Assembly (NCBI GenBank): GCA_910577495.1
Contig: CAJTML010000103.1
Location: forward strand, 1 to 7,659
DNA length: 7,659 bases
Reading direction: 5' to 3'
From: an uncultured Eggerthellaceae bacterium
GTDB taxonomy: Bacteria > Actinomycetota > Coriobacteriia > Coriobacteriales > Eggerthellaceae
The notes under the pieces were generated by a model. That model did not search any database and was not told where the DNA came from. It saw nothing but the letters and a program-made list of their open reading frames with translations. The translations under genes and the position numbers were made by a program. Of this stretch, positions 1 to 5,531 are shown in pieces. Numbering within the stretch: position 1 is the first letter of the stretch; each line of letters begins with the position of its first letter.

Positions 1-1319
1 GACTGATTATTGGATTCGCCGCTTCACTTTTGAGCTGGCGCCGCTTGCAGGCCCTGGCGCGCAATCGGGTGTGGTGGGTCTGCTTTTTTGTGGTGCAGTT
101 TGTGCTGGTGGGCGCCTTTTATGCGGCGTTGGCGCACCCCGCCATCTGGCCGGCTATGGTGGCAATACAGATTGTCGGTGCGGCCAGTAGCGCGCTGTTC
201 GTCATCATCTGTGTGCAAGTGGTGCGCTGTTTTTCGCCGCGACAAATGATTATGGCAGTCATGCTCGTGTTTGCGCTCATGGTGGCGCTCGTGCATGGGC
301 TGTTCAGCACGCTTGAAGAGGGCGTGCCGCAGCTGGTATCAGAGGTGTTACACCTTGCGTTAGTTGCGGGTGCTGCGCTGGGTTATCTGGCCGCGCTTCG
401 GACCAGCAGCGTGTTGCGTGAGGCGTATGAGGCCGATGAGCTGCCTATTCGCGTGCAACCTGAGCATCTTGACGACGAAGTGCGTCATCGGTTGCCGGTG
501 TATTTCAGACTGTTCGCCATCGTCGGCACCTATTCGTGCGTCTTTGGCTTTTTGCACGTGATTCCGCTGGCGTTGCCACTGGGGGTCTACGCGCGTGTGA
601 TCACGTTTGTACTGGGAGCCATTGCGGCGCTGGCGCTGTACGCGTGGACGGTGCGTCCGAGCGACGTGCAAAATGTTGCGAATATTTGGAACCGCTTCTA
701 TCGGTTCGTCTTTCCCGTGGTGACGATTGCGGCGCTGCTGGGTCCTTTGACCGCCACGACCGAGTTTTTGCCGTCGCTGGTGATGCAGGCGTGGGCGCTC
801 TATTACTTCGATACACTTTTGGCTACCGCAAGCTACACCATTGCGCGCACGATTAAGAGCTCGCCGGCGCAAGTGTTCGGGCGCGCGTTTTTCATTCGCG
901 CGATTGGCTTTTTCTGCGGCAACATTATCGGCTCTATCATGCACGAGAGTGTTGTGGTGGATGCGGCGACGTTTAGCGTCATCGGCGCGGTGGTGTTTGG
1001 GCTGCTCACGCTGGTGACGTTCAATATGAATTCGGAGAAGTACGCCAAAACGGTTTGGGGGCTTATTCCGCATGAAGATCCGCGTGCGAAGATGAATCGC
1101 GCTTTGGATGAGCGCTGCGAGGAGGTAGCGCGCGAGTTTGGGCTGACTGAGCGCGAGTCGGAGATCTTGCGACATCTCTCGCGCGACAAGCGTCCCAAAG
1201 AAATTAGCGAAGTGCTGGTGGTTTCGGTGGCGACCGTGCGCTCGCATGTGCAGGGGATTTACAGCAAAACGGGCGCGCACTCCTACGAGGAGCTGGATCG
1301 GCTACTCAACAAGCGCTGA
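1..1319 (+). CDS. LuxR-family transcriptional regulator with polytopic membrane N-terminal domain (5' end outside window)
   Basis: The frame is open from the left edge (first whole codon at base 3), and the residues before the TTG at 30 read LIIGFAASLL, the end of a hydrophobic helix. The gene therefore very likely starts upstream, and TTG 30 is not the start. About ten hydrophobic segments are visible, for example VWWVCFFVVQFVLVGAFY, MIMAVMLVFALMVALVHGLF, VITFVLGAIAALALYAW and FSVIGAVVFGLLTLVTF. Then comes a short linker and a C-terminal GerE-type helix-turn-helix, about residues 370-425 counted from base 30, with LTERESEILRHLSRD, KEISEVLVVSVATVRSHVQ and IYSKTG. This matches LuxR effector domains in order and spacing. 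Proteins with many membrane helices plus a terminal LuxR domain are abundant in Eggerthella-like Coriobacteriia. They are thought to be one-component membrane sensors, but ligand and targets are unknown. The stop is TGA at 1317-1319. I see no U-tract terminator directly after it. Confidence 0.9.
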   Translation, partial: LIIGFAASLLSWRRLQALARNRVWWVCFFVVQFVLVGAFYAALAHPAIWPAMVAIQIVGAASSALFVIICVQVVRCFSPRQMIMAVMLVFALMVALVHGLFSTLEEGVPQLVSEVLHLALVAGAALGYLAALRTSSVLREAYEADELPIRVQPEHLDDEVRHRLPVYFRLFAIVGTYSCVFGFLHVIPLALPLGVYARVITFVLGAIAALALYAWTVRPSDVQNVANIWNRFYRFVFPVVTIAALLGPLTATTEFLPSLVMQAWALYYFDTLLATASYTIARTIKSSPAQVFGRAFFIRAIGFFCGNIIGSIMHESVVVDAATFSVIGAVVFGLLTLVTFNMNSEKYAKTVWGLIPHEDPRAKMNRALDERCEEVAREFGLTERESEILRHLSRDKRPKEISEVLVVSVATVRSHVQGIYSKTGAHSYEELDRLLNKR

Positions 1320-1346
1320 GCGTTCGCGCGCTGGTTGCGTGCTTGG

Positions 1347-1409
1347 GCGCCTTCGCCTGCTCTGCCCAGTGCGCCTTCGCCCGATCTGCCCAGTGCGCCT
1401 TCGCCGTCT
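1347..1409. repeat. 24-bp tandem repeat, about 2.5 copies
   Basis: Units start at 1347, 1371 and 1395, each opening with GCGCCTTCGCC. The first two units also share TCTGCCCAGT at their ends and differ at only two positions over 24 bases. The third copy decays after the shared 11 bases. The repeat lies between the luxR-type gene and veg. It is not followed by a T-run, so it does not look like a terminator. On the minus strand the period keeps a reading frame giving an eight-residue repeat, AKAHWADR then AKAHWAEQ, but no convincing gene supports that frame. Confidence 0.8.
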
Positions 1410-1448
1410 CTTTCTTCGCCACACAAAACCTTACGTACTCACTCATCT

Positions 1449-1468
1449 TTGCGCAAAAGATGGCGCAA
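1449..1468. promoter_or_regulatory. Inverted repeat upstream of veg promoter
   Basis: TTGCGC at 1449-1454 and GCGCAA at 1463-1468 form a perfect six-base inverted repeat around an eight-base centre. It lies about 35 bases upstream of the extended -10 element, a possible position for a regulator site. No regulator can be named, and such a short palindrome could arise by chance. Confidence 0.25.
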
Positions 1469-1499
1469 CTTTGCAGATTATGTAGACGCTTGACTGACG

Positions 1500-1508
1500 T
1501 GATACAAT
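1500..1508 (+). promoter_or_regulatory. Extended -10 promoter for veg
   Basis: TGATACAAT is a TG-n-TACAAT extended -10 element; TACAAT at 1503-1508 differs from consensus by one base. A TTGACT at 1490-1495 is too close (7 bases) to serve as its -35 box, and no good -35 lies at 16-18 bases, which suits an extended -10 promoter. Transcription would start near 1515, about 40 bases before the chosen veg start codon. Confidence 0.55.
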
Positions 1509-1554
1509 TTTGAACCGTTATCACTGTACCCGAACCACTATGAGGATAATGAGC

Positions 1555-1905
1555 ATGGATTTAGCGAAGCAGGCAAAGATCGTAGACTCCATTCATGACA
1601 CGCTTGATGACTTTGTTGGCCAGCGCCTGAAAGTGCGCGCTAACATGGGGCGTTCTAAGATTATTGAGAGCGAAGGTGTGCTCATGCAGGTGCACCCGCA
1701 GCTGTTCATTATGGAAGTTGATCGCAAGCGCGGACGTACGGCGCGTCAGTCATACCAATACGTCGATGTTTTGACGGGTATGGTTGAGCTTTCGCAAAAC
1801 GGTGAGCCGCTCTTTGAGCCCTTCATCCCGGAAAATGATATCCTGGGCGCTGACTTTACTGAGATGGTAGAAGAGGAAGACGAAGAAGAGACGGTTCTGT
1901 CCTAG
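1555..1905 (+). CDS. veg: Veg-family protein (DUF1021-like)
   Basis: This is a 116-residue protein whose residues 20-80 match the Veg family, small conserved proteins of Gram-positive bacteria. Visible blocks are FVGQRLKVRANMGRSKIIE, then GVLMQVHPQLFIMEVDRK, then SYQYVDVLTGMVEL. These line up with the GKRLTLKANGGRRKTIE, SGILAETYPSVFVIQLD and YSYADILTETVEL pattern I recall for Bacillus subtilis Veg. Veg in B. subtilis is linked to biofilm matrix gene control; its role here is unknown. The protein is longer than the roughly 86-residue Bacillus form because of a C-terminal extension of about 35 residues ending in an acidic stretch (EEEDEEE). I chose ATG 1555 because TGAGGA at 1541-1546 is a ribosome binding site about 8 bases before it. 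ATG 1540 and ATG 1549 are in frame but overlap or crowd that site. The stop is TAG. Confidence 0.88.
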   Translation: MDLAKQAKIVDSIHDTLDDFVGQRLKVRANMGRSKIIESEGVLMQVHPQLFIMEVDRKRGRTARQSYQYVDVLTGMVELSQNGEPLFEPFIPENDILGADFTEMVEEEDEEETVLS

Positions 1906-1957
1906 CACATTTCTTCGCCTGTTTACTGAGCGGGCGAATCCCATACCATGATTTGCG

Positions 1958-1995
1958 AAAGGGGCATCGGCCAAGGCTGGTGCCTCTTTAGTTTT
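1958..1995 (+). terminator. Rho-independent terminator of veg
   Basis: AAAGGGGCATCGGCC (1958-1972) pairs with GGCTGGTGCCTCTTT (1975-1989) with three G-T wobbles, giving a stem of about 14 bp with a CAAG tip. It is followed by AGTTTT. It lies about 50 bases after the veg stop and is the best terminator in this region. Confidence 0.75.
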
Positions 1996-2025
1996 CGCGC
2001 GATCACGCGCGCAAAGCGCGCGAAA
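1992..2025. repeat. Alternating CGCG inverted repeats
   Basis: TTTCGCGCG (1993-2001) is perfectly complementary to CGCGCGAAA (2017-2025), while a third CGCGCG block at 2006-2011 between them can pair with either. Mutually exclusive hairpins are possible. The block sits directly after the veg terminator. It may be a secondary terminator or simple GC-alternating sequence. Confidence 0.5.
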
Positions 2026-2073
2026 CGCAAAACCACTCAAATCCGTTAAGAAATTTGCGAATTCGTGAAAAAC

Positions 2074-2262
2074 CTACCGTTTTGCAGACGTCGCAAGCTG
2101 CTCGCCGAACTCCATCGGAGGGTAACCTCGGCTCAATAAGGCTTTGACCTGCTTCGATTCAATTCGGCTCTGTACGTGCTTTCCGAGCGCAGCATCTAAG
2201 CAGGCTGGATTCTCACGACTTCGCCAATTTTTTAACGACAGGAGGCCGATTTGCGTTTCAGA
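2074..2262 (-). pseudogene. Probable 3' remnant of an unidentified gene
   Basis: On the minus strand, 62 codons are open between TGA (2263-2265) and TAG (2074-2076). They contain no ATG or GTG until very late, so this looks like the tail of a gene that has lost its beginning. The text is protein-like: NWRSRENPACLDAALGKHV, then QSRIESKQVKALLSRGY, PPMEFGEQLATSAKR and stop. A basic helix followed by L-x-x-RGY-x(5)-E-x-x-x-L faintly recalls the C-terminal repeats of RecX, but this is too weak to name it. An adjacent frame just upstream has MANCIDLKRKSASCR, which could be an earlier piece shifted by a frameshift. The surrounding 2041-2326 has no other supportable gene. Confidence 0.35.
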
Positions 2263-2326
2263 TCAATGCAGTTCGCCATCTGCACCGGCACTCCAATCAG
2301 ACACCCTCTATCTGACAAGTCACAGA

Positions 2327-3307
2327 TCAGCTTTTCAGGCTTTTGATCTGGCGGTCGTGATCAACAAAGTGCACGTTGAGGATCTCGGGGCGAGTGCTTG
2401 CGAAGGCCAACCCGCGCTCAACGCCCAGCGCTAAAAGCGTGGTTGAGTAACCTTCGGCATCCACTGACTTTTTCGTGATGACGGTCACGCCCGCAGCATC
2501 GGTGTCAACAGGGAAGCCCGTCTTGGGATCCAGAATGTGGTGGTAGACTCGGCCGTCGTGGACAAAGCTGCGCTCGTAGGTGCCACTGGTGACCGCTGAT
2601 GCATCCTTGAGGGCAACGCTTCCGACCACGCCATCTTTCGCGAAGGGGTCTTGCAAGCCCACGCGCCACGGCTGCCCGTTGGGTTTTTCGCCACGCACTA
2701 CAACGTTGCCACCGAGGTTGACGATGAAGTCGCGCAAGCCTTCGCCCTCCAAAAGCTCAGTCAGCCGATCAGCCATCCATCCCTTAGCGATACCGCCCAG
2801 GTCAAGGGCAGCATCCGGGTCATCCAGATAGGCATGCGCGCCGCGGGCATCGCGCTCAACGTGCACGGTCTTCCAGTTGACGTGTGCAAGCGCCGCTTTG
2901 AGCTTGTCATCAGGGGCAATGATGCCTTCGTGAAAGTTCCATAGCGCCACTGCACGCCCGATAGTGATGTCGAAAAGCCCCTCGCTTGCTTCGCAATAAC
3001 GCAGCGCCGCCTCAATGAGGTCGGCGGTGTCGGCGCTGATGTCCACGCGGGCGCCGTGTGCGTTGTTGATGCGCGCAACATCGGCGTGGGCAAGCGTGCG
3101 CGAAAACAGCCGCTCAAAGACGCGGCATTTTGCGCGGGCTGCCTCAAAAGCGGCGAGCACCTGGTCGGGCTGGCCGAATGCCTGCAGGGTGATGACGGTG
3201 TTGAAGGCCAAAAACTGCTGCGTGAGCATGCCGGTGTCGCTTGGACCGCTCGTTTGGCAAAAGTCCTCGTAGGGGATGGGGTCGTGAGTGTTGTGTGCGA
3301 TATTCAT
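2327..3307 (-). CDS. apbE: FAD:protein FMN transferase (ApbE family)
   Basis: The enzyme uses FAD to attach FMN covalently to a threonine or serine of target flavoproteins. At 326 residues it has the usual family length. Family blocks appear in order: EGLFDITIGRAVALWNF (about 109-125), ALDLGGIAKGWMADRL (167-182), DFIVNLGGNVVVRG (193-206), PWRVGLQDP (213-221), TSGTYERSF (240-248), HHILDPKTGFPV (256-267) and a C-terminal AEGYSTTLLALG (284-295). The last block normally reads A-D-x-x-[SA]-T, with the Asp as metal ligand; here it is Glu285. No signal peptide or lipobox is present, so it should act in the cytoplasm. No Shine-Dalgarno site precedes ATG 3307, but a TATACT box ends 7 bases upstream, which suggests leaderless translation. 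Met27 (MLTQQFLAFN) is an alternative start close to where homology begins. No obvious target flavoprotein lies nearby. Confidence 0.92.
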   Translation of the reverse strand: MNIAHNTHDPIPYEDFCQTSGPSDTGMLTQQFLAFNTVITLQAFGQPDQVLAAFEAARAKCRVFERLFSRTLAHADVARINNAHGARVDISADTADLIEAALRYCEASEGLFDITIGRAVALWNFHEGIIAPDDKLKAALAHVNWKTVHVERDARGAHAYLDDPDAALDLGGIAKGWMADRLTELLEGEGLRDFIVNLGGNVVVRGEKPNGQPWRVGLQDPFAKDGVVGSVALKDASAVTSGTYERSFVHDGRVYHHILDPKTGFPVDTDAAGVTVITKKSVDAEGYSTTLLALGVERGLAFASTRPEILNVHFVDHDRQIKSLKS

Positions 3308-3314
3308 GCCAAAC

Positions 3315-3320
3315 AGTATA
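3315..3320 (-). promoter_or_regulatory. Putative -10 box of apbE (leaderless)
   Basis: On the minus strand TATACT lies 7 bases before the apbE ATG, so transcription would begin at or next to the start codon. A TTGGAC sits upstream at 3343-3348, but the 22-base gap is too long for a good -35 box. Confidence 0.45.
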
Positions 3321-3369
3321 CCCGTCTGTGCGCTTGTTGTGCGTCCAATGGCCGTATGAGAGCAAAAAG

Positions 3370-3397
3370 AAACCCCTCCAGCCTCAAGAGGGGTTTT
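3370..3397 (-). terminator. Bidirectional intrinsic terminator
   Basis: AAACCCCTC (3370-3378) and GAGGGGTTT (3388-3396) form a perfect 9-bp stem with a 9-base loop. Read on the minus strand the stem is followed by a T-rich tail (TTTCTTTTT), and read on the plus strand by TTTTC. It lies downstream of the small minus-strand ORF at 3459-3662 and would separate that transcript from apbE. Confidence 0.8.
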
Positions 3398-3458
3398 CTA
3401 TGAAAGCATGTTGATCAGTTGCTTTGTTTAACTGCTCCGAGTTTAGGCTGGCGAAAGC

Positions 3459-3662
3459 TTACGAGTGCGCGTGCTTTACCAGACGAGAACATGCCTCCTG
3501 TGATTGCTTTGCCACTTGGCGAAGCGCGGTCTCGCACGTGAACGCGTCGTGCGCGTGCAGCTGCTCTCCGCACAGCGGGGAATCGTCGCTAAAAAAGGAG
3601 CCGATGAAACGTGAAACGGCAATAATGCGGCGATTCAAATCGCAATCGGTAGTCGTACTCAT
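3459..3662 (-). CDS. Small hypothetical protein with four cysteines
   Basis: The ORF has 67 codons and begins MSTTTDCDLNRRIIAVSRF. Evidence for a real gene is contextual. ATG 3662 is preceded by AAAGGGGG (minus-strand reading of 3673-3680) with a 10-base spacer, the same site and spacing as the gene at 7529. A strong intrinsic terminator also lies about 60 bases past the stop. The sequence has no membrane helix or signal peptide. Four cysteines (in DC, LC, TC and AC) and two histidine pairs separated by one residue (HAH twice) could bind metal, but they do not match a zinc-ribbon pattern I know. I recognise no family. A weak TATAAG at 3722-3727 on the minus strand could be its -10 box. An overlapping plus-strand ORF (3424-3666) is weaker because it lacks a good start. 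Confidence 0.5.
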   Translation of the reverse strand: MSTTTDCDLNRRIIAVSRFIGSFFSDDSPLCGEQLHAHDAFTCETALRQVAKQSQEACSRLVKHAHS

Positions 3663-3770
3663 TTAGTCATGTCCCCCTTTCTCCATCGTTGGCAAGTGCA
3701 ATAGCGTGTCGCGAAGGGTTGCTTATATGGTGCTTCATCAACAGCTTGGTAACAAACTACACCAAAAATT

Positions 3771-3784
3771 GTTGATAATTCAAC
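3771..3784. promoter_or_regulatory. Palindrome GTTGA-TAAT-TCAAC
   Basis: This perfect five-base inverted repeat around TAAT lies in an AT-rich stretch, about 110 bases upstream of the small minus-strand ORF and over 400 bases upstream of icd. It is operator-like in size, but no regulator can be assigned. Confidence 0.3.
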
Positions 3785-3986
3785 CCCATTTTACGAATTA
3801 TTTTGTAAGAGAAATACCAGGTGGGCACTTATAAATTAGTTATTTGGTTGACCTTTGCTCACACGGGAGCCAAGCGTGCGCGTCCAAACTTGACGAACTG
3901 AAAATTCTGTGAGCACAAATGCCATTCGCAAAACCCCACTACAACGCTTAAAAAGCACTATTTTTGTAGCAAATAGGAGTGTTTAT

Positions 3987-4002
3987 TTGAGCAAGCGCTC
4001 AA
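3987..4002. promoter_or_regulatory. Palindrome TTGAGC-AAGC-GCTCAA
   Basis: This perfect six-base inverted repeat with a four-base centre lies about 210 bases upstream of icd. It overlaps a possible TTG start that is preceded by AGGAG at 3975-3979. It could be an operator or a small hairpin that covers that start. Confidence 0.3.
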
Positions 4003-4209
4003 CAAGGCCGTGCGTCTGCGACCCCGCGTGAGCACGCTGATGCATGCGTTTTAGAGAAAAGTAACAGTTTTTGTCATTGCGCTCATGCTAAATCTTGGTT
4101 ACCTATCGAAACGTGAGCGGCAGCCACGCGTTTGCACGGTACCATAGTGCATCATGATTTTTGGTGAGCGCAGGCGTGAGTCTGGAAACCAACTGGGCAA
4201 AGGAGCACT

Positions 4210-5421
4210 ATGAGCAAAATTGAGATGAAAACGCCGTTGGTTGAAATGGATGGCGATGAGATGACGCGCATCATCTGGCAGATGATCAAAGACGATCTCA
4301 TTTGTCCGTTCGTAGACCTCAAGACCGAGTATTTCGACCTTGGTCTTGAAAACCGCAACGCCACCGATGACCAGGTGACGGTTGAGTCGGCTGAGGCCAC
4401 CAAGCGCTTGGGCGTTGCCGTTAAGTGCGCTACCATCACGCCAAATGCGGCACGCATGACCGAGTACGACCTCAAACAAATGTGGAAAAGCCCCAACGGC
4501 ACCATCCGCGCCATGTTGGATGGCACCGTGTTTCGCACGCCTATTGTGGTGAGCTGCATTGAGCCGTGCGTTCGCAACTGGACAAAACCCATCACCATCG
4601 CCCGTCACGCGTATGGCGATGTGTACAAAAACGCCGAGATGCGCATTGAAGGACCGGGCACCGTGGAGCTGGTGTATGCGGGCGCCGACGGAAGCGAGAA
4701 GCGTGAGGTTGTTTTTACGTTTGACAGCCCGGGCGTGGTGCAAGGCATGCACAATGTTGACGCGTCCATTGAAAGCTTCGCCAAGAGCTGCTTTGAATAT
4801 GCGCTGGATACGCGCCAGGATCTGTGGTTCGCTACCAAAGATACTATCTCCAAGATTTACGACCACCGCTTCAAGGATATCTTCCAAGAGGTATTTGATG
4901 GCGAATACGCTGAGCGATTTGCCGAGGCGGGTATTGAGTATTTCTACACGCTCATTGATGACGCGGTTGCGCGCGTGATGAAGGCGGAAGGTGGCTTCAT
5001 CTGGGCATGCAAAAACTACGACGGCGACGTCATGAGCGACATGGTGTCTTCGGCGTTTGGCTCGCTTGCCATGATGACGTCGGTGTTGGTCTCGCCGGCG
5101 GGCGTGTATGAGTATGAGGCCGCCCACGGCACCGTGCAGCGCCACTACTACAAGCATCTAGAGGGGCAGGAGACCTCAACCAATTCGGTTGCGACGATCT
5201 TTGCGTGGAGCGGTGCGCTGCGCAAACGCGGTGAGTTGGACGAGTTGCCTGAGCTGGTCAACTTCGCCAACCAACTGGAAGCGGCCACGCTGGGTACCAT
5301 TGAAGATGGCGAAATGACGGGCGACTTAGCGCGCATTACCACGCTGGAAAATCCCACCACGCTTTCCACGGGCGACTTCATTAAAGCAGTGGCGAAGCGT
5401 TTGGCGGTTGCTCTGCAGTAG
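4210..5421 (+). CDS. icd: NADP-dependent isocitrate dehydrogenase, eukaryote-like homodimeric class
   Basis: The enzyme oxidatively decarboxylates isocitrate to 2-oxoglutarate with NADP, in the cytoplasm, feeding glutamate synthesis and NADPH supply. The 403-residue protein aligns end to end with the IDH1/IDH2 and Thermotoga-type class, and much of it keeps human IDH1 numbering. Visible parts are EMDGDEMTRIIW (12-23), VKCATITP (71-78), MWKSPNGTIR (91-100; Ser94, Asn96, Arg100), GTVFR (105-109; Arg109), ARHAYGDVY (131-139; Arg132, Tyr139), FATKDTI (207-213; Lys210), LIDD (248-251) and the metal-site NYDGDVMSD (269-277; Asp273, Asp277). EAAHGTVQRHY (303-313) and the TSTN segment complete the nucleotide site. 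All expected catalytic residues are present. AAAGGAG at 4199-4205 sits 4 bases before ATG 4210, a strong ribosome binding site. The stop is TAG. The gene faces the dehydrogenase at 5532-6539, and no U-tract terminator is seen between them. Confidence 0.96.
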   Translation: MSKIEMKTPLVEMDGDEMTRIIWQMIKDDLICPFVDLKTEYFDLGLENRNATDDQVTVESAEATKRLGVAVKCATITPNAARMTEYDLKQMWKSPNGTIRAMLDGTVFRTPIVVSCIEPCVRNWTKPITIARHAYGDVYKNAEMRIEGPGTVELVYAGADGSEKREVVFTFDSPGVVQGMHNVDASIESFAKSCFEYALDTRQDLWFATKDTISKIYDHRFKDIFQEVFDGEYAERFAEAGIEYFYTLIDDAVARVMKAEGGFIWACKNYDGDVMSDMVSSAFGSLAMMTSVLVSPAGVYEYEAAHGTVQRHYYKHLEGQETSTNSVATIFAWSGALRKRGELDELPELVNFANQLEAATLGTIEDGEMTGDLARITTLENPTTLSTGDFIKAVAKRLAVALQ

Positions 5422-5470
5422 CGGGTGAGTGGCTCTCACGAGATGGTGCTCACAGGGTAATTTCACCTTT

Positions 5471-5480
5471 GGAGCGCTCC
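5471..5480. repeat. Palindrome GGAGCGCTCC between convergent genes
   Basis: This perfect 10-base palindrome lies between the ends of icd and the minus-strand dehydrogenase. It has no loop or T-run, so it is a poor terminator candidate. A weak GTGAG-TGGCT-CTCAC hairpin lies just before it, near 5425-5439. I see no stronger terminator in the 110-base gap. Confidence 0.35.
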
Positions 5481-5531
5481 TGGAAGTAAAGTTTGCGAAT
5501 ATGTGCTGGCAGTACCGGTGTGCCGCCAGCG

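Larger units (their letters stand above)
3680..4209. other. Long non-coding region upstream of icd
   Basis: This stretch of about 530 bases between divergent genes has no convincing protein gene. Its left half (about 3740-3990) is clearly more AT-rich than the flanking genes. It contains the GTTGA/TCAAC palindrome, CTACAA (3940-3945) facing TTGTAG (3964-3969), and a TTGAGC-AAGC-GCTCAA palindrome at 3987-4002. Short leader-like ORFs occur at 3987-4031 and 4154-4213. I could not find a clean -35/-10 pair for icd; TTGACG at 3890-3895 and TTGTCA at 4071-4076 lack good partners. Confidence 0.6.

Noticed and set aside
360..1280. 306-codon minus-strand frame antisense to the LuxR-type gene
   Set aside because: It is rich in Arg and His with no recognisable motif, as expected from the antisense of a GC-biased gene. 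The plus strand encodes clear membrane helices and a LuxR domain.
1490..1508. TTGACT and TACAAT as a -35/-10 pair upstream of veg
   Set aside because: The spacer is only 7 bases; the extended -10 reading explains the sequence better.
1306..1524. Minus-strand frame over the 24-bp repeats
   Set aside because: GTG start without a ribosome binding site, overlapping the luxR-type stop and the veg promoter; kept only as a comment on the repeat.
1510..1554. Upstream TTG, ATG 1540 and ATG 1549 starts for veg
   Set aside because: TTG 1510 overlaps the promoter region and would leave almost no leader. The TGAGGA site is correctly spaced only for ATG 1555.
3604..3666. 20-codon plus-strand ORF after AAGGAG
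   Set aside because: The site is only 3 bases from the ATG, and the better supported small gene lies on the opposite strand.
3727..3834. 35-codon plus-strand ORF in the AT-rich spacer
   Set aside because: Weak ribosome binding site and composition no better than chance in AT-rich DNA.
4099..5157. 352-codon minus-strand frame antisense to icd
   Set aside because: The plus strand encodes isocitrate dehydrogenase with all catalytic residues; the antisense text is His/Arg-rich shadow sequence.
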